DNA of 64,000 nucleotides from Nitrosovibrio sp. Nv6 (lineage in GTDB: Bacteria; Pseudomonadota; Gammaproteobacteria; Burkholderiales; Nitrosomonadaceae). A model generated the notes under the pieces. That model had not been told where the DNA came from. It saw nothing but the letters and a program-made list of their open reading frames with translations, and searched no databases. How positions within the stretch are numbered: the stretch's first letter is position 1; each line of letters starts with the position of its first letter. Location: the NCBI RefSeq assembly GCF_900110495.1, contig NZ_FODX01000001.1:868001-932000 (forward strand). The letters run 5' to 3'. A program made the position numbers and the translations under genes. Below are positions 9,821 to 20,111 of the stretch, in pieces.

Positions 9821-11149
9821 TCAGTCAAGTCCATAAGCAATCCGGATGAGCGTCAACGGATGCTGTTTCTGCGCCATGGTTTCACCCATGCCTTGCTGAA
9901 TGTGGCGCCCTGCTATGGCGCAATCGGAACTGATGTAGTCAGGGTCGGGCGCCGCCATTTGCCTGAACACGGGTTTGCCGATTTTCATGGAATCGGCAAA
10001 ATATTCGCTTTTTACGCCCCAGGTGCCGTCGTGGCCGGAGCAGCGCTCCACCACGCTCACTTTTGTATCCGGAATCAACTGGAGCAGGTCCCTGGTCTTC
10101 TGCCCGATATTTTGCACCCTCAAATGGCAGGGAATATGGTACGAAACCTTGCCCAGGGATTTTTTGAAATCAGTCTTCAACAGGCCGTCCCGATTCCGTA
10201 GCATGAGGTATTCAAATGGATCGAACATTGCCGCCGCCACCGCTTCCACATCCTCATCTCCAGGAAACATGAGCGGCAATTCCTGCTTGTACATGAGCGT
10301 GCATGATGGCACAGGCGTAAGTATTGCATAGCCGTCTCTGGCGAGTTTTGCCAGCGGAGGAATATTCCTGTTTTTAAGTTCCTTCACCGCACCCAGATCG
10401 CCCAGTTCCAGCTTTGGCATTCCACAACAGGCTTCCTTTTCCACCAGGCATACCGGAATTTCATTGTGATCAAGTATTTTCAATAAATCGTGGCCTATGC
10501 CAGGTTCGTTATAGTTGACGTAGCAGGTGGAATAAATTGCCGCTTTGCCCGATGTGCGGGCGCCATCACGAACTTCATGTGATGAATTGATCCGGGCATT
10601 CGGACGGAATTTATGGCTATCGTAGTCCGGCAGTTTCCGCTCCCGGTGAATACCAAGCGCATTATCCATCAGCTTGCGGGCAGCAGGCGCCTTGTTAATG
10701 GCATTTACCGCCTGCACCACTACTGGAATACTGGCAAGCTTGCCGACAGCATCGGTACTGGAAAGCAGCTTATCGCGGAAACGAACATTACCCTTTTTAT
10801 ACTTCACCGCTTTGGCGCGCAGCATCAGGTGCGGGAAGTCAACATTCCATGGATGCGGGGGAACGTAAGGGCATTTTGACATGAAACACATGTCGCAGAG
10901 ATAACAACGGTCAGCTACCTCCCAGTATTGTGTCTTCTCCACCCCATCCAGTTCACCGGTCGTTCCCTCATCGATGAGATCAAACAACCGCGGAAACGCC
11001 GTGCACAGGTTTACGCAACGGCGGCAACCATGGCAGATATCAAAGACGCGCTCCATCTCGCTGAATAGCAAGGGCTCGTCATAAAAATCCGGGTTCTCCC
11101 AGTCGATCGGATGACGCTTTGGCGGCTCCAGGCTGCCTTCTTGGGCCAT
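9821..11149 (-). CDS. Heterodisulfide-reductase-related Fe-S oxidoreductase (GlpC/HdrD-like)
   Basis: Cytosolic iron-sulfur protein. The N-terminal half has two 4Fe-4S motifs, CHGCRRCVNLC and CYLCDMCFMSKCP. The C-terminal half has CCG-type cysteine-rich segments (EKEACCGMPKLELG, and IPCHLRVQ with ERCSGHDGTWG), the fold that binds a noncubane cluster or mediates thiol chemistry in HdrB/GlpC. ATG 11149 gives 442 aa beginning MAQEGSLEPPKRHPIDW; the upstream in-frame ATG at 11212 adds an unlikely aromatic leader. It clusters with rubrerythrin upstream and DUF3501 downstream on the same strand. The electron donor and acceptor are unknown. Confidence 0.85.
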   Translation of the reverse strand: MAQEGSLEPPKRHPIDWENPDFYDEPLLFSEMERVFDICHGCRRCVNLCTAFPRLFDLIDEGTTGELDGVEKTQYWEVADRCYLCDMCFMSKCPYVPPHPWNVDFPHLMLRAKAVKYKKGNVRFRDKLLSSTDAVGKLASIPVVVQAVNAINKAPAARKLMDNALGIHRERKLPDYDSHKFRPNARINSSHEVRDGARTSGKAAIYSTCYVNYNEPGIGHDLLKILDHNEIPVCLVEKEACCGMPKLELGDLGAVKELKNRNIPPLAKLARDGYAILTPVPSCTLMYKQELPLMFPGDEDVEAVAAAMFDPFEYLMLRNRDGLLKTDFKKSLGKVSYHIPCHLRVQNIGQKTRDLLQLIPDTKVSVVERCSGHDGTWGVKSEYFADSMKIGKPVFRQMAAPDPDYISSDCAIAGRHIQQGMGETMAQKQHPLTLIRIAYGLD

Positions 11150-11252
11150 GGCTATATGAAAATGGATAGAGAAATAAAACAGGAACTCGGAGTAGTCAGA
11201 GTAGTAAAGCAACCGGGTCGAATCAAGGCATTCAACCGGGTCATAAAAGTAC

Positions 11253-11343
11253 CATGAATCTCGTCATTCCGGGCTTGACCCGGAATCCAGCCCAGTAGGG
11301 TGTGCTTTGAACGTTCTGGATACCCGCTTCCGCGGGTATGACA
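11253..11343. repeat. REP-like palindromic repeat, copy 1
   Basis: About 91 bp built from two short hairpins: GTCATTCCGGGCTTGACC followed by CGGAATCC, and TACCCGCTTCCGCGGGTATG. Its first 38 bp are identical to copy 2 at 18156, and related inverted copies lie at 21569 and 22776. It sits between rubrerythrin and the Fe-S oxidoreductase gene, where it could end or attenuate transcription. Confidence 0.8.
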
Positions 11344-11388
11344 TTTGTACTGTTTGCTCGCCGAATCAAGTACTCATTCCAGCTGACA

Positions 11389-11808
11389 CTACTCGATCAG
11401 ATTATCCAATACCTTCTGGAAACGGTTGGCGTGTGACCGCTCGGCCTTGCCCAGGGTCTCGAACCAGTCCGCGATTTCATCGAAACCCTCCTCCCGCGCA
11501 GACTTGGCCATACCAGGATACATATCGGTATATTCATGCGTTTCGCCGGCTATGGCTGTTTGCAGATTGGCTCGAGATGAACCGAAAGGCATACCCGTGG
11601 CCGGATCACCACAAGTTTCCAGATATTCCAGATGACCATGGGCATGCCCCGTTTCCCCTTCAGCCGTAGTCCGGAATATGTTTGCCACATCGTCCTGACC
11701 TTCAACAGCCGCCTTGTTTGCGAAATAGAGATAACGGCGGTTGGCCTGAGATTCTCCGGCAAAAGCTGCTTTCAAGTTTTCTTCGGTTTTCGATCCTTTG
11801 AGTTCCAT
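11389..11808 (-). CDS. Rubrerythrin, short form without rubredoxin domain
   Basis: Ferritin-like diiron protein expected to reduce hydrogen peroxide. The four-helix bundle begins [19 protein letters not shown] and carries the diiron ligands in [21 protein letters not shown] and [10 protein letters not shown]. At 139 aa it lacks the C-terminal rubredoxin (CxxC) domain of classical rubrerythrin, so an external electron donor is needed. The Fe-S oxidoreductase gene downstream is a candidate partner. RBS AGGAGG lies 7 nt before the ATG. An 18-bp palindrome lies about 196 bp upstream. Confidence 0.92.
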   Translation of the reverse strand: MELKGSKTEENLKAAFAGESQANRRYLYFANKAAVEGQDDVANIFRTTAEGETGHAHGHLEYLETCGDPATGMPFGSSRANLQTAIAGETHEYTDMYPGMAKSAREEGFDEIADWFETLGKAERSHANRFQKVLDNLIE

Positions 11809-12003
11809 GTATTTCCTCCTGTTAGTTCAAGTTGCCAATGGTCAAACTGATCAGGCTTTCGCGGGACTACCCAGATCCCGGTAGGCCGAAATCGTGTGAA
11901 ACAAGCTGCCTGATGTCAGCCAGCTAAACCATATGAGACTATCGAAGGAGACTTGACTTGTCAACCGCCCGGCTGGCGTGCCTTATTACGCCGGGTTATT
12001 ATC

Positions 12004-12021
12004 GATAACATATTTGTTATC
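12004..12021. promoter_or_regulatory. 18-bp palindrome, candidate operator for rubrerythrin
   Basis: Perfect inverted repeat GATAACATATTTGTTATC (7-bp arms, 4-bp centre). The half-site resembles the GATAA core of Fur-family boxes, which would suit control of a peroxide/iron protein. The regulator is a guess; pgpA could also be the target. Confidence 0.4.
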
Positions 12022-12163
12022 AACGTCTGTCGATCATGCTCATTCCATCGCGGCCGGTAACAGAGCATCAAGATTCAGTGATATTTAGCCTTTTTTGCCT
12101 TCTTACGGGATCAATCAAAAATCAAATCGCTATCTATTGAGAGAATTTTGGGAGGTTTAAGCT

Positions 12164-12199
12164 ATCTCTCACTAGGGCTGGACGACCTTAGTGAGAGAT
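12164..12199. promoter_or_regulatory. Long perfect inverted repeat upstream of pgpA
   Basis: Perfect 11-bp arms ATCTCTCACTA and TAGTGAGAGAT separated by 14 bp, about 100 bp before the pgpA start. There is no T-run on either side, so it is not a classical terminator; it could be a regulator site or an RNA hairpin. Confidence 0.45.
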
Positions 12200-12301
12200 G
12201 CAGATCTGTGGGTGATTAAGGAATTTCATCCGACCACGGCATGCCTGTAATATGGTTCCGGGTTACCATCAACAGAAGTATTCCTGTATAGGATGTAGTT
12301 T

Positions 12302-12790
12302 ATGAGCGAGGGCATTACCTGGTTCGCGATGGGATTTGGCCTGGGAGAATCTCCTGTGCTTCCTGGCACTGTTGGAGCCATGCCCGGCGTCCTGCTGGCT
12401 TGGGTAATCCTCCGCTGGCCTTGGTGGATACAACTGTTCGCAGCCGTGTGCCTGATCATACTTGCCGTACCAGTGTGCGATATCGCGTCCCGCACGCTGG
12501 AAGATATGGATGACAAAAGGATCGTAGCCGATGAATTCCTAGGATTCCCGGTTGCCGTGATAGGCCATGCAATAGCAAGCAAACCCCTGGTGCTGGGCGC
12601 CGTCTTCCTCATTAGCCGCATCCTCGATGGTCTCAAACCGCCTCCTGCCGCCCAAGCCGAAAGCATTCCAGGAGGGCTGGGAATAGTGCTGGACGATCTT
12701 GCAGCCAATTTATACACTTGGCTGCTGCTTGCCTGCATTACCTGGATATACCCCCGCTGGGAACGAACTAAGACAGCCCGGCGGCGGTAA
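12302..12790 (+). CDS. pgpA: Phosphatidylglycerophosphatase A
   Basis: Inner-membrane phosphatase that converts phosphatidylglycerophosphate to phosphatidylglycerol. Family signatures are FGLGESPVLPGTVGAMPG at the N-terminus, the acidic active-site segment DDKRIVADEFLGFPVAV and the C-terminal GGLGIVLDDLAANL. Hydrophobic helices at about 30-60, 80-105 and 135-152 fit the membrane form. 162 aa is typical. It stands alone here, divergent from rubrerythrin. Confidence 0.9.
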   Translation: MSEGITWFAMGFGLGESPVLPGTVGAMPGVLLAWVILRWPWWIQLFAAVCLIILAVPVCDIASRTLEDMDDKRIVADEFLGFPVAVIGHAIASKPLVLGAVFLISRILDGLKPPPAAQAESIPGGLGIVLDDLAANLYTWLLLACITWIYPRWERTKTARRR

Positions 12791-13123
12791 CGCTTCTGAA
12801 AAAATTGTCGATTTTCGCTTCCTGCTGTCACGGGCCGCGCCAGCCGCGTCCCTCGGTTCGCTCTGTCTGTCATTACCTCTGATCCTCAAGCCCGTCGCTT
12901 GCGACCGCAGTTCGCTTGAAATCCCAACCCCTGGCGCGAGCCGACGCCTCGCCGCACGAATGCCCTCAAACAAGCGCCCCCGGTCAGTCCTCTGCGAAAG
13001 GGCACTTGTGGGGGATAAACATTCAGTAGGGCCAGATACACAGTCATGTATAGGATATTGCATCATGACCGCCACGGTTAAGGTAAATGATGCGAAAAAA
13101 CTGTTGCTCGTGAGTACCGGGAA
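12791..13123. other. Intergenic region after pgpA
   Basis: 333 bp, GC-rich in its first two thirds. Open frames run through it on both strands, but they look like extensions of the pgpA region without RBS or family features. No RNA gene or terminator was recognised. Confidence 0.6.
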
Positions 13124-13582
13124 CTACTTTGCGCAGGAAAGCGTCAGCGATCGGATGTTTTCAAAAAGTCCGAGTTTTTTATCAAGCTTGGGCGCGCGTT
13201 GACCCTGTTCAAAAGTCGCAACTTTATCTTTGAAGAACTCATTGTCATAGACCGTTAGAGTCGCATCCGGCCCCACGACAAGGCTTTCATATTTACGACC
13301 CCAATCGAAATCCCCCACACGCGCCTTGGGAACGTCGATCGGCCCTGCCAGTAAAAGTACATCACCCTTGTAGTTCTCACTTGGATAAAGTCGCGCCCAG
13401 CATCCGCCCGCACGCTGCGAGTCGATTGCAAAAATCGGTGGCACTAACATGATAATCGGCGCCAGGGCATCGTTCTTGTCTTTGTTTTTGGATGGGTCCT
13501 GTTCCTGAGCGGTGGCTGCTGTGTTTATCCCAATTGCGAGCACAAATGTCAGCAAAGCTGCCAATAATCCCTTTTTTTTCAT
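13124..13582 (-). CDS. Secreted beta/gamma-crystallin-like protein
   Basis: 152-aa exported protein with a clear signal peptide (MKKKGLLAALLTFVLAIGINTAATAQ). The mature part shows two crystallin-like segments, WARLYPSENYKGDVLLLAGP and VYDNEFFKDKVATFEQGQR, each of the Y/F-x-G-x type, followed by LFENIRSLTLSC. Such domains often bind Ca2+ in periplasmic or extracellular proteins. The assignment is by pattern and could be wrong. RBS AGGAGA precedes the ATG. The gene stands alone, with long empty stretches on both sides. Confidence 0.65.
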   Translation of the reverse strand: MKKKGLLAALLTFVLAIGINTAATAQEQDPSKNKDKNDALAPIIMLVPPIFAIDSQRAGGCWARLYPSENYKGDVLLLAGPIDVPKARVGDFDWGRKYESLVVGPDATLTVYDNEFFKDKVATFEQGQRAPKLDKKLGLFENIRSLTLSCAK

Positions 13583-13993
13583 TTTTCATCTCCTGATTTC
13601 GGTTGATGCCGACTTTAAATCTAGATAATATCCGGTGAGAAAAGGATAGTATGTGGCGTGACGCACATAAAACCTTGATCTGAATCCTGCCGCGCGTACC
13701 GCTCTCGACGCTTGGCTCTGGATATGTGAATCTTGTATCTAGTATCAAGCCGAAGGGCGAGATGCCGAAGCAAGTTGGATTCAGCGTGGCACATAAATGA
13801 TGGCCGAGTAGCCAGAGCTTCATGTCCAAGCAGTTTCGCAGGATCAAAACCTTCGGATTCCCATCTCGGTGATTGTCGCGAACCATCTCTGTAACTCTTG
13901 AATAGATCCCCGATGAGCGAATTAGCGCAACGCGACAGGCTGGAAAGCGGAATTTTCGTTACAGCCGCTCATGGGTCCAAAGCCAGTTCTTGA
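13583..13993. other. Intergenic region
   Basis: 411 bp between the crystallin-like gene and the dehydrogenase gene. A frame of 169 codons on the minus strand enters from the neighbour but has no family features. No RNA gene, repeat or terminator was recognised. Confidence 0.6.
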
Positions 13994-14950
13994 TCAGGTG
14001 ACCAGATTCTGCGGCTTACCCGCCACCCAGGCCTCGATATTGTCGACCAGCTGGTCAGCGAGAAATTGCATTGCCTCGGCTGCGGCCCAGGCTATATGTG
14101 GCGTCAGGATGAAATTGGGGCGGTGCAGGTCGAGCAAGGGATTGCCATTCGTCGGCGGTTCGGTAGTGAGCACGTCAAAACCGGCGCCGGCGATAAGACC
14201 TTCGTCCAGCGCCTGAACCAGCGCCGCCTCATTGACCAATCCGCCGCGCGCCGTATTGATCAGAAGTGCGCTGCGCTTCATCTTTCGCAGTTCATCGATG
14301 CCGATCATGTCTCGCGTTGCGGCGGACAATGGACAGTGCAGCGAGAGTACATCCGATTCGGCAAGCACTTGATCGAGCGGCGTAAGTACCACGTCCTTTT
14401 TCTTGGATGACGCGTGATACGCGAACAGCACGCGCATGCCGAAGCCGCGTGCAATGGCCGCGGTGCCGCGTCCAATGGCGCCTTCGCCGATAATGCCCAT
14501 GGTCGCGCCGAACAACTCGCCAATCTCATGCGTGAACAAGCAGAATTGCTCCGATTTCTGCCACGCTCCCTGCTCAATTTCCTGCCGGTACGCCAACAAA
14601 TTCCTGCGTAACGCGAGCACCATTGCGAACACATGCTCCGGCACCGTGTGGATTGCATAATTGCGGATATTCGCCACGGCAATGCCGCGCTTTCGGCAGG
14701 CCGCAATATCGATGGCGTCATATCCCGTTGCGGCGATGGCGACCATTTTCAGCCTTGGTAATTGTGCGAGAATTTCCTCGCTCAATCCAACTTTGTTGAT
14801 AATTGCGATCGTTGCGCGCTGCAGCTGCGACACGATCTGATCGGGACCGGTTTGGGCATATTCTTCGTAAGTATGTTCGAAATTCGGCCGGCGCACCTCC
14901 ACCTTCAGCGAATCCCGTTCCAGAAACACTACGTTATGGCTCATGTTCAT
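13994..14950 (-). CDS. D-2-hydroxyacid dehydrogenase (glycerate/hydroxypyruvate type)
   Basis: NAD(P)-dependent oxidoreductase of the D-isomer 2-hydroxyacid family. It has the substrate-domain motif AIAATGYDAIDIAACRKRGI, the nucleotide-binding loop GIIGEGAIGRGTA and the catalytic triad: Arg in INTARGGLVNE, Glu in TTEPP and His in LTPHIAWA. Length 318 aa is usual. The sequence is closest in feel to glycerate dehydrogenase/hydroxypyruvate reductase (HprA), but formate, lactate and phosphoglycerate relatives share these motifs, so the substrate is left open. It is separated by 77 bp from the transporter gene on the same strand. Confidence 0.85.
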   Translation of the reverse strand: MNMSHNVVFLERDSLKVEVRRPNFEHTYEEYAQTGPDQIVSQLQRATIAIINKVGLSEEILAQLPRLKMVAIAATGYDAIDIAACRKRGIAVANIRNYAIHTVPEHVFAMVLALRRNLLAYRQEIEQGAWQKSEQFCLFTHEIGELFGATMGIIGEGAIGRGTAAIARGFGMRVLFAYHASSKKKDVVLTPLDQVLAESDVLSLHCPLSAATRDMIGIDELRKMKRSALLINTARGGLVNEAALVQALDEGLIAGAGFDVLTTEPPTNGNPLLDLHRPNFILTPHIAWAAAEAMQFLADQLVDNIEAWVAGKPQNLVT

Positions 14951-15027
14951 CTGCTCTCTTTCAGGTCTGTGAGAAGCCGATACGGCAATTGCAATTTGTT
15001 ACTTACGAGGGCCAGCAGGGCAACTTC

Positions 15028-15936
15028 CTACTCTCGATTCATCTTCGCGGAAAGCAGACTGGCCGAAACGATCATCGCGCCGCCAAGCCATTCTCTCAGC
15101 GCCATTACCTCGTCAGTCAGAAAATACGCCGCAACCGCCGCCGCGACCAGTTCGACCAGCATAATCACAATAGCCCGATTCGCGGGAGTATGCGTGAGAC
15201 CATATTGCACAATCACGCTCAGCGCAAATACTATCAGCCCCACGCCCATCAGGAGCAGAAACGTATTGGCGGAGACATCGCTCAAAACAGGCAGGTCTGC
15301 CAGAAAGAGGCTGTAACCGAATGCTATCAGTGCAACTCCGATCCACACCGCCACCGATTTCAACTGAACATTGTGATATTGGTCTTTGCGGCTCAGTACG
15401 TTCGAGAGTGCGAATGTGAAGCCGGCTGACAACCCCATCCAGTCACCGTAGGAGGAATGCAACGAGACACCATTATCGGGCTGCCACAGCATTATTATCG
15501 CCCCGGCTAGCGAAAAAGCGATAACCAGATACCCATGCAGGCTCAACACCTCGTTCAACAGGACGCGTGCAAATACGATAGTCCACAGCGGCGCGAGATA
15601 GAATAGCAGCAAGACCCGCATGATTTCACCGTGGATCACGCCAAGCACGTAAGCCAGATTGGTCCAGCCAGCGAACAACGCTATACCGAGCAACAAATGG
15701 AATCCGCCACCATGCATCTGCGTTTTCCACAGGTGCTTCCGAAATAAGACCAACCCCAGCAGCAAGGCCATAACATAGGTGATCACGGTTGCAACCGGCC
15801 CGCTTATCCCGGCTTGTTCCAGTAATCGATACGGATACCACAGCAGGCCCCAGATAACAGCCCCAATGAGCAGAGCTGCCACCGGCAAGATGTTTTGGCC
15901 GTTTTGCTCATTTTGTTTATTTTGATTGGTTGGCAA
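15028..15936 (-). CDS. EamA/DMT-family transporter
   Basis: Ten-helix inner-membrane transporter of the drug/metabolite superfamily, made of two EamA repeats (about residues 18-145 and 165-298). Recognisable segments are GAVIWGLLWYPYRLLEQAG in helix 1 and HTPANRAIVIMLVELVAAAVAAYFL followed by E-x-L-GG in the second repeat. A short polar N-terminus rich in Asn/Gln precedes helix 1. It is divergent from dapC. The substrate is unknown; many relatives export amino acids or nucleobases. Confidence 0.85.
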   Translation of the reverse strand: MPTNQNKQNEQNGQNILPVAALLIGAVIWGLLWYPYRLLEQAGISGPVATVITYVMALLLGLVLFRKHLWKTQMHGGGFHLLLGIALFAGWTNLAYVLGVIHGEIMRVLLLFYLAPLWTIVFARVLLNEVLSLHGYLVIAFSLAGAIIMLWQPDNGVSLHSSYGDWMGLSAGFTFALSNVLSRKDQYHNVQLKSVAVWIGVALIAFGYSLFLADLPVLSDVSANTFLLLMGVGLIVFALSVIVQYGLTHTPANRAIVIMLVELVAAAVAAYFLTDEVMALREWLGGAMIVSASLLSAKMNRE

Positions 15937-16022
15937 GACGCCTGCCCTTTATAATCCTGCTTCGATCAATGACTCAACCTCGGGAATAATGGTTTCAGTA
16001 CCAGCCTTCTCCAGCCTTTAAA

Positions 16023-17216
16023 TTGAATCCTAATCTCGACCGCCTGCAGCCCTACCCCTTCCAGAAGCTCAACAAGTTGTTCGAGGGAATCGAGCCGGAG
16101 CCGGCTTTTTCTTCCATCAATCTACACATTGGCGAGCCCAAACACGCAACACCCGACTTCATTCGCCAGGTTCTAACGGACAACCTCGCGAAAATGGCCC
16201 ACTATCCCACCACGGCTGGAGCAAGGTCGCTGCGTACAAGTATCGGAACGTGGTTGATGCGACGCTATCAGTTGTCTGGGATCGATCCCGACACGCAGAT
16301 TCTGCCCGTTAACGGGAGCCGAGAAGCACTGTTCTCTTTTGCCCAGGCAGTGATTGATCCGTCATTTTCAGAAGCCATTGTAGTTTGTCCGAACCCGTTT
16401 TATCAGATATACGAAGGCGCGGCCTTGTTGGCAGGGGCCATGCCTTATTTCCTGAATACGCTTCCACAAAATAATTTTGTACTCAACTATGCGCAACTGC
16501 CCGAGGTTGTATGGTCGCGCACACAACTTGTGTATGTCTGTTCTCCGGCCAATCCTACTGGCAGAGTAATGTCGAAGGATGAGTGGCGGCAGTTGTTCGA
16601 GCTTTCAGATCGTCATGGCTTTATTATTGCCTCGGACGAGTGCTACGCGGAAATTTATTTCGACGAAAACGTGCGGCCCCTTGGCGCGCTTGAAGCTGCC
16701 CATCATTTTGGCCGCAGCGGCTTTTCCCGGCTTGTCGTATTCAGCAGCCTCTCGAAAAGATCCAATGTGCCAGGCATGCGTTCAGGATTTGTTGCAGGCG
16801 ATGCGGCGATACTGAAACAATTCCTGCTCTATCGCACCTACCATGGCAGCGCCATGAATCCCGCAGTGCAGGCGGCCAGCGAGGCGGCATGGGACGACGA
16901 GCTTCATGTTATCGAGAACCGCCGCCTTTACCGGGAGAAATTTGCCGCGGTGATTGAGTTGCTGAGGGGAACGTTGCAAGTTTCCATGCCTGACGCAGCC
17001 TTTTACTTGTGGATAAAAACGCCGATTAGTGACATCGAGTTCGCCCGCCAGCTCTATCGTGATTATAATGTAAAGGTTTTGCCGGGCAGTTATCTGGCGC
17101 GGTATGCGCATGGGATTAATCCTGGCGAAAATTTCGTTCGCATCGCCTTGGTCGCACCGTTGGCGGAATGCGTAGCGGCGGTCGAGCGGATAAAAATGCT
17201 GGTATCTTCTCTATAG
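16023..17216 (+). CDS. dapC: Succinyldiaminopimelate transaminase
   Basis: PLP enzyme that transfers the amino group from glutamate to N-succinyl-2-amino-6-ketopimelate in lysine/meso-DAP synthesis. It starts with TTG ([20 protein letters not shown], the usual DapC opening). Class I aminotransferase signatures are [28 protein letters not shown] and the PLP-lysine motif [30 protein letters not shown] lies near the end with the carboxylate-binding Arg. 397 aa. dapD follows 37 bp later and dapE after that, so these are consecutive pathway steps in one cluster. Confidence 0.92.
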   Translation: MNPNLDRLQPYPFQKLNKLFEGIEPEPAFSSINLHIGEPKHATPDFIRQVLTDNLAKMAHYPTTAGARSLRTSIGTWLMRRYQLSGIDPDTQILPVNGSREALFSFAQAVIDPSFSEAIVVCPNPFYQIYEGAALLAGAMPYFLNTLPQNNFVLNYAQLPEVVWSRTQLVYVCSPANPTGRVMSKDEWRQLFELSDRHGFIIASDECYAEIYFDENVRPLGALEAAHHFGRSGFSRLVVFSSLSKRSNVPGMRSGFVAGDAAILKQFLLYRTYHGSAMNPAVQAASEAAWDDELHVIENRRLYREKFAAVIELLRGTLQVSMPDAAFYLWIKTPISDIEFARQLYRDYNVKVLPGSYLARYAHGINPGENFVRIALVAPLAECVAAVERIKMLVSSL

Positions 17217-17253
17217 CGACGGAATCAGATTAACCGGAATTCAAAGGAAAACC

Positions 17254-18075
17254 ATGGATCAGCTCCAAAGCACCATTGAAGAAGCATTCGAACGCCGTGC
17301 CGAAATTACCCCGCGTAATGTCGAGGCCAAGCTCAAGGAATCCGTTACACAGGTGCTCGAAATGCTCGACAGCGGCAAACTGCGGGTGGCGGAAAAAACC
17401 GGCGGCGAGTGGAAGACACATCAATGGATCAAAAAAGCCGTGTTGCTTTCCTTTCGCATGGAGGATAACAGCTTTATCAAGGGTGGCTTTTCCAATTATT
17501 TCGATAAGGTGCCCTCCAAATTTGCGGATTACAGTTCCAAGGATTTTCGTAACGGCGGCTTTCGGGTCGTACCTCCCGCAGCAGTGCGAAAGGGCTCGTT
17601 CATTGCCAGCAATGTTGTTCTGATGCCCTCATACGTCAATATTGGGGCTTATGTTGATGAAGGCGCGATGGTCGATACCTGGGCTACTGTGGGGTCCTGC
17701 GCCCAGATCGGTAAAAATGTACATCTTTCGGGCGGTGTGGGGATAGGCGGCGTGCTTGAACCCGTGCAGGCGAATCCAACTATCATTGAAGATAACTGTT
17801 TCATTGGCGCGCGTTCCGAAATTGTCGAGGGAGTGGTTGTTGGGGAGAATTCGGTCATTTCCATGGGCGTCTACATTGGCCAGAGCACCAAGATTTATCA
17901 CCGGGGAACCGGCGAAATAACCTATGGCAGTATTCCGCCCGGATCAGTAGTGGTTTCTGGAAACCTGCCTTCTTCAGATGGAAAATACAGCCTTTATTGC
18001 GCAGTCATCGTAAAGCAGGTGGATGCGAAAACCCGTGCAAAAACCGGCATCAACGAACTGCTGCGCGGGATTTAA
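17254..18075 (+). CDS. dapD: 2,3,4,5-tetrahydropyridine-2,6-dicarboxylate N-succinyltransferase
   Basis: Uses succinyl-CoA to succinylate tetrahydrodipicolinate in the lysine/DAP pathway. The N-terminal helical domain ([20 protein letters not shown]) is followed by the left-handed beta-helix with hexapeptide repeats ([26 protein letters not shown] and following). The family signature [14 protein letters not shown] is present. 273 aa matches E. coli DapD (274 aa). It lies between dapC and dapE; a REP-like repeat separates it from dapE. Confidence 0.97.
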   Translation: MDQLQSTIEEAFERRAEITPRNVEAKLKESVTQVLEMLDSGKLRVAEKTGGEWKTHQWIKKAVLLSFRMEDNSFIKGGFSNYFDKVPSKFADYSSKDFRNGGFRVVPPAAVRKGSFIASNVVLMPSYVNIGAYVDEGAMVDTWATVGSCAQIGKNVHLSGGVGIGGVLEPVQANPTIIEDNCFIGARSEIVEGVVVGENSVISMGVYIGQSTKIYHRGTGEITYGSIPPGSVVVSGNLPSSDGKYSLYCAVIVKQVDAKTRAKTGINELLRGI

Positions 18076-18155
18076 CCGGCGAATTGACATTTTTCTCGGC
18101 AGTCTTGCGCCTCTATCCCCCTCTATCCCTATTGCTTACTTGACAGACAAAACAT

Positions 18156-18252
18156 CATGAATCTCGTCATTCCGGGCTTGACCCGGAATCCAGTCCCATC
18201 AGGGATTGCGTGCTTAACACGCCACCGGATACCCGCTTACGCGGGTATGACA
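18156..18252. repeat. REP-like palindromic repeat, copy 2
   Basis: About 97 bp, same orientation as the copy at 11253. The first 38 bp are identical, the centre differs, and the closing hairpin differs by one base (TACCCGCTTACGCGGGTATG). It lies between dapD and dapE. Confidence 0.8.
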
Positions 18253-18259
18253 GCTATAG

Positions 18260-19489
<1,230 letters not shown>

Positions 19490-19634
19490 CGCTGCTCTCC
19501 GACTCATGGGAGGAGTCGACAAGTATAGAGACCACCGGCAGCATAAAAATTTAAGATGCATAATAGCTCCGTTCACGCGATGTCTATCCGTGAATGGAGC
19601 GAGGAATAACCCCGATTATGGATGCGCTCCATTT

Positions 19635-20069
19635 TCAGGTGATAAGAAGGCGAGCAGTTCCTTCAAGAACCAGGGTATCGTAGGTGTCGACTTGCAGTCC
19701 GTTAGGATTACCGCCGGGTCCGGTAAAAGGGGTTTGATGCGTTGTAACTATCGCGATGGTCTCTACAGGATGTTCGTTTTCTCCTTCGGGCAAATAGATC
19801 GTCGGTAACACCAGAGTCAGGTAAATCACGTGAGAATCGGGAACCTGTTCAATCAAGACCGTTATCAGTTTACCGAATTTCACCTCAAGTATATCGATCT
19901 CATCTCCTCTGAACTCGCGGTTGCGGCTCTCATCTTCCTCATCCTTGTAGGTAAATAACGGTTCCCCTGGGAAGCTGGTAGTCGCAAAGTAAATTTGCTT
20001 ATTTTCGCCTCGCAACGTGAAATCGTTTGGTTGCCGTCCTTGCGTAGCTGTAGTTGGACCGTTCGTCAT
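19635..20069 (-). CDS. Hypothetical protein, small beta-rich
   Basis: 144-aa protein not recognised. It has no signal peptide and no membrane segment; the composition is acidic and beta-prone, with DFTLRGENKQIYFATTSFPGEP near the start and VIYLTLVLPTIYLPEGENE in the middle. RBS AAGGAG lies before the ATG. A decayed small gene (20112-20296) lies just upstream on the same strand, suggesting a former two-gene unit. Codon use looks like that of the neighbours. Confidence 0.6.
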   Translation of the reverse strand: MTNGPTTATQGRQPNDFTLRGENKQIYFATTSFPGEPLFTYKDEEDESRNREFRGDEIDILEVKFGKLITVLIEQVPDSHVIYLTLVLPTIYLPEGENEHPVETIAIVTTHQTPFTGPGGNPNGLQVDTYDTLVLEGTARLLIT

Positions 20070-20111
20070 TTCAACACTCCTTTCAGTTGATTGTTGATCG
20101 TGCTTCCCGCG

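Larger units (their letters stand above)
11809..12301. other. Intergenic region, rubrerythrin/pgpA divergent
   Basis: 493 bp without a convincing gene between divergent rubrerythrin and pgpA. It holds the palindromes listed separately at 12004-12021 and 12164-12199 and a short dyad TTGACTTGTCAA at 11953-11964. It should contain both promoters, but no clear -35/-10 pair could be assigned. Confidence 0.7.

Noticed and set aside
12699..13202. 167-codon frame overlapping the pgpA end
   Set aside because: Out of frame with pgpA, Arg/Ser/Pro-rich shadow composition, no RBS.
13377..13886. 169-codon minus frame upstream of and overlapping the crystallin-like gene
   Set aside because: Overlaps a better-supported gene with signal peptide and RBS in another frame.
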